In this document: one piece after another, positions 54,236-62,960 of the stretch
Position numbering within the stretch: position 1 is the stretch's first letter
Layout of the letters: each line of letters starts with the position of its first letter
Source of the DNA: an uncultured Dehalococcoidia bacterium
Lineage (GTDB): Bacteria > Chloroflexota > Dehalococcoidia > Lucifugimonadales > UBA3495
NCBI GenBank assembly: GCA_958296445.1
Contig: OY282565.1
Span: 1,095,936 to 1,159,935, forward strand
DNA length: 64,000 nt
Direction: 5' to 3'
Notes under the pieces: generated by a model
Seen by the model: the letters and a program-made list of their open reading frames with translations, nothing else
Told to the model about the DNA's origin: nothing
Databases searched by the model: none
Position numbers and translations under genes: made by a program

Positions 54236-54999
54236 CTAAGCAAAGCATCTGCCATCCTAGCCTTCTGTCATTCTGAGCAAAGCGAAGAATCTCACCTTGG
54301 GCAGTGAGACCCTTCGCCCCGCTCAAGGACACAAAGGGCAATTCCGCAATTCTCTAACAACCGCACTATCATCCCACTAACCCTTTGTCTGAATCAGGAT
54401 TCACCGGATTAAAGGATTTTCAAGATAACCGTATCATCATCCCGTTAATCCTTTAATCCTGAAAATCCTGATTCAGACAATTGCCATTCTGTCCCTCTGA
54501 CACTCTGAACAAAGCGTCTGTCATTCTGAGCAAAGCGAAGAATCCCACCTTGGGCAGTGAGACCCTTCGCTACGCTCAGGGTGACAAAGGGGACAGGGTG
54601 GCAAAGGGCAATTCCGCAATTCTCAAATAGCAGTCTGCTACCCTTTGTCTGAATCAGGATTCACCGGATTAAAGGATTTTCAAGATAACCGTATCATCAT
54701 CCCGTTAATCCTTTAATCCTGAAAATCCTGATTCAGACAATTGCCATTCTGTCCCTCTGACACTCTGAACAAAGCGTCTGTCATTCTGAGCAAAGCGAAG
54801 AATCCCACCTTGGGCAGTGAGACCCTTCGCTGCGCTCAGGGTGACAGAGGGGATAGGGTGGCAAAGGGGAAATTCGCAATTCTCAAATAGTAGTCTGCTA
54901 CCCTTTGTCTGAATCAGGATTCACCGGATTAAAGGATTTTCAGAATAACCGTATCATCATCCTGCGAATCCTTTAATCCCGAAAATCCTGATTCAGACA
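54236..54999. repeat. A-B repeat block with a 260-bp tandem duplication
   Basis: Family A at 54236-54330. Then a unit of family B (54386-54479), a CCATTCTGTCCCTCTGACAC spacer, family A and GGCAAAGGGcAATTCCGCAATTCTC is repeated with an exact 260-bp period: B starts at 54386, 54646 and 54906, the third unit ending at 54999. The 800-bp gap before 55024 is entirely repeats. Confidence 0.92.
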
Positions 55000-55023
55000 A
55001 TTTCCGCGCTAAGGATAACCGCG

Positions 55024-56388
55024 CTAAGAATAACCCGGCGGCCCCTCGTTCAGCCCCGTCACCCGCTCGCACCATAGGGCGGCGCCCAGCAGCCTGCCCT
55101 CCTCCGCCAGCGGGCCGCCGAACTGCACCGCCAGCGGCATCCCCATATCGCTCAGGCCCGACGGCACCACCACCGTGGGCAGTCCGGCCGCCGTCCAGGG
55201 CGATTGAAAGGCCGCGTCGCCCGTGGTGTTCAGGTCTTTGGGCGCGGGCGACGGCGTGGCCGGGGTCATCACCACGTCCACCTTGTCGGCCATTTCGCTC
55301 ATCGCGGCGCGGAACTCCCGCCGCAGCCGCAGGGCTTTCAGATAGGCCGCCGCCGGAGTAATCAGGCCCATCTCGATACCGGCGCGGATGCGCGGGCCGT
55401 ACTCGGCGGCCCGGCTGCGATGGTTCGCCTGATGGAAAGCGGCGCACTCGGCGTTCATCACGATGCGCTGCATACTGTGGGCCCAAGCGAAACTTTCGGG
55501 CAGCGGCAGCTCCACCACCTCGGCCCCGGCGGAAGCCAGCCTATGGGCCACCGTCTCGGTATTCGCCCAGCTCTCCGGGGTGGCGTAATCCTCAAAGTAT
55601 TCCCGCACCAGCCCGATGCGCGGCGTCTGCCCGTCGGCGAACTCGGTCATCTGTTGGCTGAAATCCGGCGCCGGAAGGCGCAGCGTGCCGGGGTCGTTAT
55701 CGTCCTCCCCGCTGAGGACGCCCAGCATCAGCGCGGCATCGGCCACGGTGCGGGTCAGGATTCCCACGTGGTCCAGCGTCCAGCTAACCGGCACCACCCC
55801 GTGGCGGCTGATGCGCCCGTAGGTGGGTTTCAGGCCCACGATGCCGTTGTAGGCCGCCGGACGGCAGGTGGAGCCGCCGGTCTGCGAACCCAGGGCCGCC
55901 GGAACCATCCGCGCCGCCACCGCCGCCGACGAGCCGCTGCTGGAGCCGCCCGGCGTATGCTCCGAGCTCCACGGGTTGCGCGTGGGCGACGGATCCGATG
56001 TGGCGAATTCGGTGGTAACCGTCTTGCCCAGCACGATGCCGCCGGCCGCCTTGATTTTCGCCACCGACGTAGCGTCGTATTCCGGCACAAACTCGGCGTA
56101 AATCCTAGAGCCGCAGGCCGTCAGCATCCCGGCGGTATAAAAAATGTCCTTCAACCCCACCGGCACCCCGTGAAGCGGCCCCAGCGGCCCGCCCCAGTCG
56201 GCGATGACCTCCCGCTGCCGGGCCGTTTCCAGCACCTCCTCCCGGTCAATGGTCACCCAGGCTTTCAGGTCGCCGTCCAGCGCATCAATCCGCGCCAGCA
56301 GGGACTCCGCCAGCGCCACCGGCGAAAGACTCCGCCGCCGAATCCCCTCCGCCGCCTCAACCACGGAAAGCTCATAAGGCTCAGCCAT
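55024..56388 (-). CDS. Amidase signature family enzyme
   Basis: The 454-residue product has VGLKDIFYTAG (catalytic Lys), EHTPGGSSSGSSAAVAARM and GSQTGGSTCRPAAYNGIVGLKPTYG with the Ser pair, and a C-terminal MGMPLAVQFGGPLAEEGRLLGAA. It is a close paralogue of the 49020 gene (same order of motifs, many identical segments). The ATG at 56388 has GAGG six bases before; a longer frame upstream lacks a ribosome site. The last gene upstream on this strand encodes a nuclease-like protein, 116 bp away. Confidence 0.92.
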   Translation of the reverse strand: MAEPYELSVVEAAEGIRRRSLSPVALAESLLARIDALDGDLKAWVTIDREEVLETARQREVIADWGGPLGPLHGVPVGLKDIFYTAGMLTACGSRIYAEFVPEYDATSVAKIKAAGGIVLGKTVTTEFATSDPSPTRNPWSSEHTPGGSSSGSSAAVAARMVPAALGSQTGGSTCRPAAYNGIVGLKPTYGRISRHGVVPVSWTLDHVGILTRTVADAALMLGVLSGEDDNDPGTLRLPAPDFSQQMTEFADGQTPRIGLVREYFEDYATPESWANTETVAHRLASAGAEVVELPLPESFAWAHSMQRIVMNAECAAFHQANHRSRAAEYGPRIRAGIEMGLITPAAAYLKALRLRREFRAAMSEMADKVDVVMTPATPSPAPKDLNTTGDAAFQSPWTAAGLPTVVVPSGLSDMGMPLAVQFGGPLAEEGRLLGAALWCERVTGLNEGPPGYS

Positions 56389-56504
56389 AAAAAACCTCAA
56401 TCCCGCGAAAAGACCCCCGGCGGAAACGCCCCGCCATAGCCCCCTCCGCGCGTCATTTACCAATTACCCGTCTACCCGTCAATGTCAACACCGCCTAGAT
56501 AAAC

Positions 56505-57692
56505 CTAAGCGGGCAGGGCGGCAACGCTCGCCCCCACCTTGTTGGGGTACAGCAACTTGTCCCCTTTGGTATCATCCGGCGCGTCACGGCCTGAAATATA
56601 ACTTTCCCCGACGCCCTCCAGCCAATCCCAGTCAAGGATGTTATTGGCGTATAGCACTGCCCGGTTGATTTTGTCCACTTCTTCCAAAATCATCCTGGAC
56701 TTCCAGTGAGCATTAACTCTGGATAAGCCGTATTGGAACATCATCAGAATGCACTGTAACTCACCCCGGCTCACGCTTTTGTCGCCGACAATATACTTTT
56801 GCGAGCGCAGGTCTGGTTCCTGCACCAGCCTGCTACCGTATGGTTCAGGCATCCGTAGACTTTTTCGCCGGTTTGCCTCGTCCGTCTGTTTCGTAAATTC
56901 AGCAATTATCGGTTGGCAGATCGGGCATTCTTCCTCCAAACCCCAAGAACCGGCGTCATCGGGATATACGCCATCCCACCCGCCAATGATCTCGAACCAA
57001 CACTGTTGACAAAATGGAATCTCGCCGCATTCGCCGTCCGGCCTGTGCGTATAGATGGACTCTAGGGAAACCCCGCCATCCCCGACGGTGAACGGTTGGC
57101 CGCACCGGGCGCAACTCAACTTGCCGTCGGCGACTTCTTGTCTCCTTGCTTTCACTTTTGCCCAGAAAGCCCTAAACTCCCGGCGTTGCCGTTCAAGACT
57201 GCGGAAATCTTCTCTAATGCCGACTTTGGGGTCATCCAAGTCTGCCATCTGCCGCCAAAGGCCAAGAAGCCGTTGCCGTTGGCGTTGCCTGCAATTGCGA
57301 TGGGATATATGCGCCTTTCTGACGTAACTGTAGTCGGGATGTTGACTGCCATTAAGCTCAAAAACATCTATCCCGTTATCCGCGCAGTATTCCAGCTTCG
57401 ACAGCGACGGCGGGCTGGTGTTGACAATCTCAAGCCAGATGGCGGGCTTGCCGCGCCGTTCCAAGAGGATGTCAGGTATGAATCCGCCGGACGCGGTTTC
57501 ACTTTTTACCGCAATCACATCGGTAAGAATGTTTTCCACAAACGCGCCGCCTTCGCATTGTCCACAGCACTCCTTGAAAAACAGCCAGAATCCTCGCTGT
57601 AGTTTGCGGTGGCGTTCCAGCTTTTTGGCATACATCGCTTTGGTGGCCCAATGCTCGACGCTTTCAGGATGTCCGGGCGTTCCCATATTCAT
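56505..57692 (-). CDS. Putative nuclease-like protein with zinc-finger cysteines (CoiA-like)
   Basis: A 395-residue protein not firmly assignable. Residues 72-90 (GFIPDILLERRGKPAIWLEIVNTS) have the D74...E88 pattern of CoiA-like and other PD-(D/E)XK folds, although the Lys of E-x-K is Val here. Cysteine pairs occur at CCGQC (42-46), CARCGQPF (~200), CQQCW (~229) and CPICQP (~257), enough for two zinc sites. A basic RQRQRQRLLGLWRQ helix lies in the middle. CoiA acts in competence; many relatives are uncharacterised. AAAGGTG precedes the ATG at 57692. Its base composition is lower in GC than the neighbouring enzymes, which hints at transfer. Confidence 0.5.
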   Translation of the reverse strand: MNMGTPGHPESVEHWATKAMYAKKLERHRKLQRGFWLFFKECCGQCEGGAFVENILTDVIAVKSETASGGFIPDILLERRGKPAIWLEIVNTSPPSLSKLEYCADNGIDVFELNGSQHPDYSYVRKAHISHRNCRQRQRQRLLGLWRQMADLDDPKVGIREDFRSLERQRREFRAFWAKVKARRQEVADGKLSCARCGQPFTVGDGGVSLESIYTHRPDGECGEIPFCQQCWFEIIGGWDGVYPDDAGSWGLEEECPICQPIIAEFTKQTDEANRRKSLRMPEPYGSRLVQEPDLRSQKYIVGDKSVSRGELQCILMMFQYGLSRVNAHWKSRMILEEVDKINRAVLYANNILDWDWLEGVGESYISGRDAPDDTKGDKLLYPNKVGASVAALPA

Positions 57693-57758
57693 AACTCAGC
57701 ACCTTTAAGCTGCAAACATAAGCCCCCCATCCCCCGGCAACAACCGCCCCGCCCCCGC

Positions 57759-57938
57759 TCACCCCTGGAGCAGCGGCTCCAAATCCGGCGGCGTGTCGGC
57801 CTGCTGGATGTCGGCGATTTGGCTGGCCGTTGTCTGGAGAAAATCCTCCAGCGCCACGGCCCGGGCCTCGCCGAACTCCGCCGCGGCCCGCCGCCGCAGC
57901 TCGGCGTATATCTGTTCCGGTTCCTGATTCCGCATCAT
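57759..57938 (-). CDS. Small helical protein, 59 residues
   Basis: The frame starts with two ATGs after GGGGGCAGGT and reads MMRNQEPEQIYAELRRRAAA, then EFGEARAVALEDFLQTTASQ, and ends PPDLEPLLQG. The composition (Ala/Glu/Arg, amphipathic) fits two helices, in the style of the small partners (AtzG/GatC-like) that accompany amidases, but this is only a resemblance. The codon use is as GC-rich as neighbouring genes and the ribosome site is good. It is divergent from the SMP-30 gene. Confidence 0.5.
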   Translation of the reverse strand: MMRNQEPEQIYAELRRRAAAEFGEARAVALEDFLQTTASQIADIQQADTPPDLEPLLQG

Positions 57939-58044
57939 ACCTGCCCCCTTACGGCGTAGAGTATCCGCCCCGTCTGCTGCGGGCGGCCTACGGGCATTCT
58001 AAATCCGCCCCGCCGGACGGTCAATCGCGCCGCCGCCCGCAGAC

Positions 58045-58053
58045 TGGTATAAT
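58045..58053 (+). promoter_or_regulatory. Extended -10 promoter of the SMP-30 gene
   Basis: TGGTATAAT, 41 bp before the start codon; no clear -35. Confidence 0.6.
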
Positions 58054-58093
58054 TCCGCCAACCATACGGACTTCTTTCCCGCAGGTGAACGTT

Positions 58094-58993
58094 ATGGCCG
58101 ATGCGACCGACGGACTTTCCGGCATCCTAGAATCCTCGGAACACACCCTGCTTGCCAGCGTGGGCGGCAACACCGAAGGCCCGCTCTGGCACCCCGGCGG
58201 CTACCTGACCTTCGTTGACCTGACCGGCAGCCGCCTGCTGCGATGGGACGCCGAGGGCGGTGTGAGCGTGCTGCGCGAAAACACTGGCGAGGGCAACGGC
58301 TGCGCCTTCGACCGGCAAGGCCGCCTGCTGATGTGCGAGGGCGCCGGCCACCGCCGCATCACCCGCATGGACGCCGACGGAACCGTCACCCCCATCGCCG
58401 AGCGTTGGCAGGGCCAGCGGTTCCACAAGCCCAACGACGTCGTTTGCCGCTCCGACGGCAGCGTCTACTTCACCGACCCGTCGCTGCGGCTGGAGCCGGA
58501 ACTGCGGGAATACGATTTCGCCGGCGTGTTCCGCATCGCCCCCGACGGCGAGGTGCATCTGGCGACCGACGGCTGCGAATACCCCAACGGCCTAGCCTTC
58601 TCCCCCGACGAGTCGGTGCTATACGTCGCCATCAGCCGCGTAAGCCTAGACTGCCTAGGCGAAGAAGAGCGGGGCGAGGTCTGCGTTCACCGCAAGATAC
58701 GCGCCTTCGACGTGGCCGCCGACGGCTCCCTGAGCAACAACCGGGTGTTCGCCGATATGAGTTCGGCGGAGCCGGGCGTTCCCGACGGAATGAAAGTAGA
58801 CACCGCCGGCCGGGTGTTCTGCACCGGCTCCGGCGGCATCTGGGTATTCCAGCCCGACGGCGCCCCCATCGGCGTAATTCGCGGCCCCGAAATCCCCCGC
58901 AACCTAGCCTTCGGCGGCCCAGACAACCGCACCGTCTACACCACCCCCGGCCAGTCAATCTACAGCTTCCAAGTAACCACCCCCGGCCTGTAG
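58094..58993 (+). CDS. SMP-30/gluconolactonase/LRE family protein
   Basis: A 299-residue six-bladed propeller hydrolase. The metal ligands of the family are visible: Glu in NTEGPLWHPGGYLTFVDL, Asn in HKPNDVVCRSDGSVYFTD, Asn in YPNGLAFSPDESVLYV and Asp in VPDGMKVDTAGRVF. It opens sugar-acid or other lactones with a divalent metal; the particular lactone is unknown. The ATG at 58094 has AGGTGA seven bases upstream and an extended -10 promoter. No signal peptide. Confidence 0.92.
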   Translation: MADATDGLSGILESSEHTLLASVGGNTEGPLWHPGGYLTFVDLTGSRLLRWDAEGGVSVLRENTGEGNGCAFDRQGRLLMCEGAGHRRITRMDADGTVTPIAERWQGQRFHKPNDVVCRSDGSVYFTDPSLRLEPELREYDFAGVFRIAPDGEVHLATDGCEYPNGLAFSPDESVLYVAISRVSLDCLGEEERGEVCVHRKIRAFDVAADGSLSNNRVFADMSSAEPGVPDGMKVDTAGRVFCTGSGGIWVFQPDGAPIGVIRGPEIPRNLAFGGPDNRTVYTTPGQSIYSFQVTTPGL

Positions 58994-59038
58994 CCCGGGG
59001 GCGCCACAAAACCCCCGCCCGCCAACGGCTGTCCGCGC

Positions 59039-59047
59039 TGGTATAAT
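59039..59047 (+). promoter_or_regulatory. Extended -10 promoter of the hypothetical gene
   Basis: TGGTATAAT, 53 bp before the start codon. Confidence 0.55.
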
Positions 59048-59100
59048 GACCGGCAGAACCGGATGCCGCCGGGTTGACCATTGAGATCAGGAATGATGCA

Positions 59101-59562
59101 ATGCTGAGAACCGAATATGCCCGCGCCGGGCGGCGCCAGTGGAGCCTAGAAAACCCGGGCGTCCCCCATCCATTGGACGTTCCGGCGCGTCTGGCAGAGT
59201 TCCACGAGCTGGAAAACGGCTGGGCCGATGGAATGCAAATCGCCGGCGAACAAGGCAGCAACTACGGCAAAGCCCCTGCCCCTGACGGCCTAGACCGGCT
59301 TTCCGATGCCTTCGAGCGGCATTATCCAGACGATATTCCGCTGCCCTACGCATATCCGACGCCGGAAGGCGGAGTGCAACTGGAGTGGTCGCTGGGAACC
59401 AGAGAAATCGACTTGGAAATTGACTTGCAGGAACACAAAGCCGAGTGGCATTGCCTTGATTTTGGCGCCAATGTTTCGGACTTGCGGGATTTGGATTTGG
59501 ACAACCCTAAAGACTGGAGCTGGTTGGCCCAAGAAATACGCCGTCTGGAGTCGAAAGCGTAG
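59101..59562 (+). CDS. Conserved hypothetical protein
   Basis: A 153-residue soluble acidic protein. The pattern LAEFHELENGWADGMQIAGE followed by LDRLSDAFERHYPDDIPLPY, then PTPEGGVQLEWSLGTREIDLEIDL, and ending DLDNPKDWSWLAQEIRRLE, is one I have seen in many bacteria as a stand-alone protein of unknown function. No catalytic motif stands out. The ATG at 59101 has AGGA nine bases before. It precedes, across family A repeats, the ATPase-nuclease pair on the same strand; a functional link is not shown. Confidence 0.7.
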   Translation: MLRTEYARAGRRQWSLENPGVPHPLDVPARLAEFHELENGWADGMQIAGEQGSNYGKAPAPDGLDRLSDAFERHYPDDIPLPYAYPTPEGGVQLEWSLGTREIDLEIDLQEHKAEWHCLDFGANVSDLRDLDLDNPKDWSWLAQEIRRLESKA

Positions 59563-59692
59563 TGAACCCCCGCACCCTGCTACTGCGCCAAGTAAGCCCA
59601 AGCTGGATTTATGACGGACGCCCTACATCGCATATAAGGAACACCGCCGCAAACCCTATGATTGAGAAAATTGCGGAATTACTCCCGCTGTC

Positions 59693-59793
59693 TGTCATTC
59701 TGAGCGAATATCTGTCATTCTGCCAGCCTGTCATTCTGAGCAAAGCGAAGAATCTCACCCATAGCAGCCAGACCCTTCGCTTTGCTCAGGACG
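59693..59793. repeat. Family A repeat cluster
   Basis: Three GTCATTCTG half units with one full unit ending CTTCGCTTTGCTCAGGACGAC, in the 331-bp gap 59563-59893 before the ATPase gene. No gene is seen there. Confidence 0.8.
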
Positions 59794-59893
59794 ACAAGGG
59801 TGCCAGAATGACAGACAGGCAGGATACCAAAGAGCGCACCACAGCGGCGCACTACCCACCCGCTTGGCGACGCGCCGCTCATCGGGAGATGCT

Positions 59894-60916
59894 ATGACCT
59901 TGACCAAAGTAAAACTGGAGCGCTTCACCGCCTTTGACAGTTTGGACTTGCCGCTCTCTCCCGGCGTCAACGTCTTAGTGGGCGCCAATGGCACCGGCAA
60001 AACCCATTTGATGAAAGTCTGCTATGCGGCTTGCGATGTCGCCAAGTCAGGCGTGCCTTTTCCTGATAAGCTGATTAGCGTATTCCTGCCGTCGGGCCGC
60101 GCCTTGGGCAGACTGGTCAAAAGGCAAAAAGGGAGTTCAATGGCGGTGGCGGAAGTACATCGCGCCAGCCGCAACATAAGCGTGTCCTTTTCCAATCATG
60201 CCCATCCATCCCGCTCGGCTATTGCCAAAAGAGAAACAAGATGGGCGGATTCGTCGCTGGGAAGCGTTTATATTCCGGTGAAAGAGATGCTTTCCAACGC
60301 CCCCGGATTCCGTTCACTGTATGCGGCGCGGGAAGTTCACTTTGAGGAAGTCTACGCCGACATTCTTGACCGTGCCTATCTGCCAGCGTTGCGGGGGCCG
60401 GTAGATAGACCACGCCGCAGGTTGCTCAACGCTCTGAAAAAGGCCGTTGACGGAAAGGTACTAATCGAAAAAGAGGAGTTTTTCCTGCGTACACCGCAAG
60501 GCAAATTTGAGTTTTCCCTGCTGGCCGAGGGAATGCGCAAGCTGGCCCTGCTCTGGATCCTAATCCAGAACGGAACCTTGCTCAGCGGTTCGGTGTTGTT
60601 CTGGGACGAACCCGAAACCAACCTGAACCCCAAGCTGTACGGGGTGTTAATGGACGTGCTGCTGGAATTGCAGCGTCTGGGCGTCCAAGTATTCTTGGCA
60701 ACCCACGATTACGTTATACTCGAAGAGCTTAACCTCCGAAAAAAAGAGGAAGACGCCGTAGCGTTCCATTCCCTACACCACGATAAGGAAACAGGCGAAA
60801 TCGCCTGCAACACGGCCAGCAACTACCTCGACATCCACCCCAATGCCATTGCCGAAGCCTTTGACGACCTTTATGACCGGGAAATCGAGCGTAGCCTAGG
60901 GAGTCTGGTGAAATGA
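59894..60916 (+). CDS. AAA family ATPase (SMC/RecF-like, AAA_15/AAA_21 type)
   Basis: The 340-residue protein starts with an ABC-type head: LTKVKLERFTAFDSLDLPLS, then Walker A GANGTGKT (30-37). A middle part without close motifs (60-195) is followed by the signature-like SLLAEGMRKLALLWILIQNG (~207-226), Walker B LFWDEPETNLNP (235-246) and the H-loop FLATHDY (~267-273). It is short for the class and lacks a coiled-coil arm. The stop codon overlaps the ATG of a PD-(D/E)XK nuclease gene by four bases (ATGA), so the two act together. This ATPase-nuclease arrangement is common in phage-defence systems, but I cannot match it to a named one. Confidence 0.85.
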   Translation: MTLTKVKLERFTAFDSLDLPLSPGVNVLVGANGTGKTHLMKVCYAACDVAKSGVPFPDKLISVFLPSGRALGRLVKRQKGSSMAVAEVHRASRNISVSFSNHAHPSRSAIAKRETRWADSSLGSVYIPVKEMLSNAPGFRSLYAAREVHFEEVYADILDRAYLPALRGPVDRPRRRLLNALKKAVDGKVLIEKEEFFLRTPQGKFEFSLLAEGMRKLALLWILIQNGTLLSGSVLFWDEPETNLNPKLYGVLMDVLLELQRLGVQVFLATHDYVILEELNLRKKEEDAVAFHSLHHDKETGEIACNTASNYLDIHPNAIAEAFDDLYDREIERSLGSLVK

Positions 60917-61416
60917 CGGTTTTTGACGAAGGCAACCTGCGAATCGTGATTGACGGCGCCCTTTCCGCCCGAAAGTTTGACGGCGCTGACCATAAGTTAA
61001 GCCACTGTATGAAAGCTGTGGACTTCATTATAGAGCTTTCCGACAGGTATCTGTTTGTTGAATTCAAAGACCCTCAGTATCCCGGGGCGACAGCGCAGAC
61101 AATTAGCGATTATATTGACGGTTTCAAGTCAGGCCAGCTTGACAGGCAATTTCAGTACAAGTACCGGGATTCCTTTCTCTATGAATGGGCCTCGGGACGG
61201 GCCGATAAGCCGGTAGATTACTTGATGCTTATTGCCATTGATACATTAACTAAACCCCTTTTGCAGAGCCGGATGGATGAAATGAAGCGAAAGCTGCCTT
61301 TGCGGGCCCCGGACGACCAGCCGTGGTCGCATCCCTTTGTCCGTAGCTGCTCCGTATTCAACCTAGCGTCATGGAACGAGCGTTTCCCCAAATTCCAAAT
61401 ATCGCGGCTACCCTGA
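60913..61416 (+). CDS. PD-(D/E)XK-type nuclease partner of the ATPase
   Basis: A 167-residue protein with AVDFIIELSDRYLFVEFKDPQ, where Asp37, Glu50 and Lys52 form the D-x12-E-x-K core of restriction-like nucleases. A helix with Gln (AQTISDYIDGF) follows, and the second half has DYLMLIAIDTLTKPLLQSRM and a C-terminal FNLASWNERFP. It is most likely a DNA or RNA nuclease, controlled by the ATPase encoded just upstream with a 4-base overlap. I do not recognise the family by name. GC content is lower than in the metabolic genes nearby, which suggests acquisition. Confidence 0.75.
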   Translation: MTVFDEGNLRIVIDGALSARKFDGADHKLSHCMKAVDFIIELSDRYLFVEFKDPQYPGATAQTISDYIDGFKSGQLDRQFQYKYRDSFLYEWASGRADKPVDYLMLIAIDTLTKPLLQSRMDEMKRKLPLRAPDDQPWSHPFVRSCSVFNLASWNERFPKFQISRLP

Positions 61417-61480
61417 CGGCCCAATTCAAGCTACACTCCATTGCCATCGGCGCCCGAAACAAAACAGCAGGAGCAACCCT

Positions 61481-62392
61481 ATGCCCTCACAAATTGTCGG
61501 TTCCGGCGACTACACCTACGAAATGAACCAAGATTGGGCCAAACTCCCCGACGGCTGGGAAATGCCCACCGCCGCCGTCTACGGCGATTCCCAAGACCGG
61601 GTCTACGCCTTCAACCGCGACCCCCAGCATCCCGTCTGCATTTTCGACAAGGACGGCAACTTCCTGTCGGCCTGGGGCGCCGGGCTGATTTCCTTCGCCC
61701 ACTCCATCCTGCTCGACAACGACGACAACGTCTGGCTGATCGACCGCAACACCCACGAAGTCCACAAATACACCGGCGACGGGCGGCACCTTATGACCAT
61801 CGGGCAGAAAGGCGTCCGCTCCGACACCGGCGTTGACCCCGACGACTACAGCTCCACCGCCTTCCAGTCGGTCACCCACGGCGGCCCCCCCTTCAATATG
61901 CCCGCCGGCATCGCCCTCAACGCCCAGGGCCAGATATTCATTGCCGACGGCTACGCCAACGCCCGCGTCCACAAGTTCACCCCCCAAGGCGAGCTGCTTC
62001 AGTCTTGGGGCGAACCCGGCGACGGCCCCGGACAGTTCCGCCTGCCCCACGGCATCTGGATTGACCGCCAAGACCGGGTGCTGGTGGCCGACCGGGAAAA
62101 CGACCGCGTCCAAGCCTTCACCCAAGACGGCGAATATATCACCACCTGGCCCAGCAAGCTCATCGGCCCGGCCCTGTTCTACATCGACTCCGACGACGCC
62201 GTATACATCCCCGAACATAACGGCGGGCTGTTCAGCGTCCTGTCCCTAGAGGGCGAAATCATCACCCAGTGGGGTTCCGAACTCCACCGCTCCTGCCACG
62301 GCGTATGGGCCGACAGCGCCAAAGACCTCTACTTCGTAATGCCCGGCGAATGGGGCCGCAGCCGCCGCGTGGTAAAGTTCCACCGCCGCTAA
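61481..62392 (+). CDS. NHL-repeat beta-propeller protein (peptidylglycine alpha-amidating lyase-like)
   Basis: The 303-residue product has about six NHL blades: ILLDNDDNVWLIDRNTHEVHKYTGDG, MPAGIALNAQGQIFIADGYANARVHKFTPQG, LPHGIWIDRQDRVLVADRENDRVQAFTQDG and GPALFYIDSDDAVYIPE. The order and the ADGY/ADRENDR motifs are as in the lyase domain of peptide-amidating enzymes and many environmental 'peptidyl-alpha-hydroxyglycine lyase-like' proteins, whose bacterial function is unknown. No signal peptide is present. The ATG at 61481 has AGCAGGAG upstream. Confidence 0.87.
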   Translation: MPSQIVGSGDYTYEMNQDWAKLPDGWEMPTAAVYGDSQDRVYAFNRDPQHPVCIFDKDGNFLSAWGAGLISFAHSILLDNDDNVWLIDRNTHEVHKYTGDGRHLMTIGQKGVRSDTGVDPDDYSSTAFQSVTHGGPPFNMPAGIALNAQGQIFIADGYANARVHKFTPQGELLQSWGEPGDGPGQFRLPHGIWIDRQDRVLVADRENDRVQAFTQDGEYITTWPSKLIGPALFYIDSDDAVYIPEHNGGLFSVLSLEGEIITQWGSELHRSCHGVWADSAKDLYFVMPGEWGRSRRVVKFHRR

Positions 62393-62419
62393 CCCCCCGT
62401 ATTCCCTCCTTCCGCCGCC

Positions 62420-62510
62420 TGTCATTCTGAGCAAAGCGAAGAATCCCGCCACAGGCAACAGAGACCCTTCGCTCCGCTCAGGGTGACAAATCCGCTCAGG
62501 GTGACAAAAA
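62420..62510. repeat. Family A repeat
   Basis: One complete unit, with the GCTCAGGGTGACAAA arm repeated twice at its right end. Confidence 0.82.
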
Positions 62511-62561
62511 AGGCAGGGCGGCAAAGCACAATTCCCCAATCGCCCACCCCCGGGCCGGGGC

Positions 62562-62591
62562 TTGCGAAAGGAACCCGCCCTTTGCTATACT
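62562..62591 (+). promoter_or_regulatory. Promoter of the tRNA-Ala gene
   Basis: TTGCGA (62562-62567), 18 bp, TATACT (62586-62591) with TGC in front (extended -10); the tRNA begins nine bases later. Confidence 0.6.
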
Positions 62592-62600
62592 ATCGTCAAC

Positions 62601-62676
62601 GGGGCTGTAGCTCACTCGGGAGAGCGCTTCAATGGCATTGAAGAGGTAGAGGGTTCGATCCCCTCCAGCTCCACCA
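62601..62676 (+). tRNA. tRNA-Ala (anticodon GGC)
   Basis: Acceptor GGGGCTG pairs with CAGCTCC (one G-U). The D-arm is AGCTC...GAGCG, the anticodon stem CTTCA/TGAAG encloses ATGGCAT with GGC as anticodon, and the T-arm has GGTTCGATCCC. The discriminator A and encoded CCA complete 76 nt. Confidence 0.96.
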
Positions 62677-62818
62677 TCAACCCGGCACGATGAACCCTTG
62701 CGCCGCATCGGAGCCGTCATCGAAAGCCCGGCCTTCTACCCCTACATATCAGGCCGCCGCAACCTTCCTCATCAACGAATAAACCAGCGACGCCGGAACC
62801 CCCATATCCCCAAACTAA

Positions 62819-62907
62819 CACCCCGTATATTGTATCCCGTATATTGTATATCGTATATTGTATCCCGTATATTGTATATCGTAGGGGCGCACAGCCGTGC
62901 GCCCGCC
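62819..62907. repeat. CGTATATTGTAT tandem repeat and a GTAGGGGCGCAC hairpin
   Basis: A ~28-bp unit made of CGTATATTGTATCC and CGTATATTGTATAT is present about twice (62822-62880), the most AT-rich stretch here. It is followed directly by a GTAGGGGCGCACAGCCGTGCG palindrome (62881-62907). Confidence 0.85.
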
Positions 62908-62960
62908 CCCGTCGCGCCCTGTCGCCCAGCATAACCATCCAACCCCGCGGAGAGCATAAT

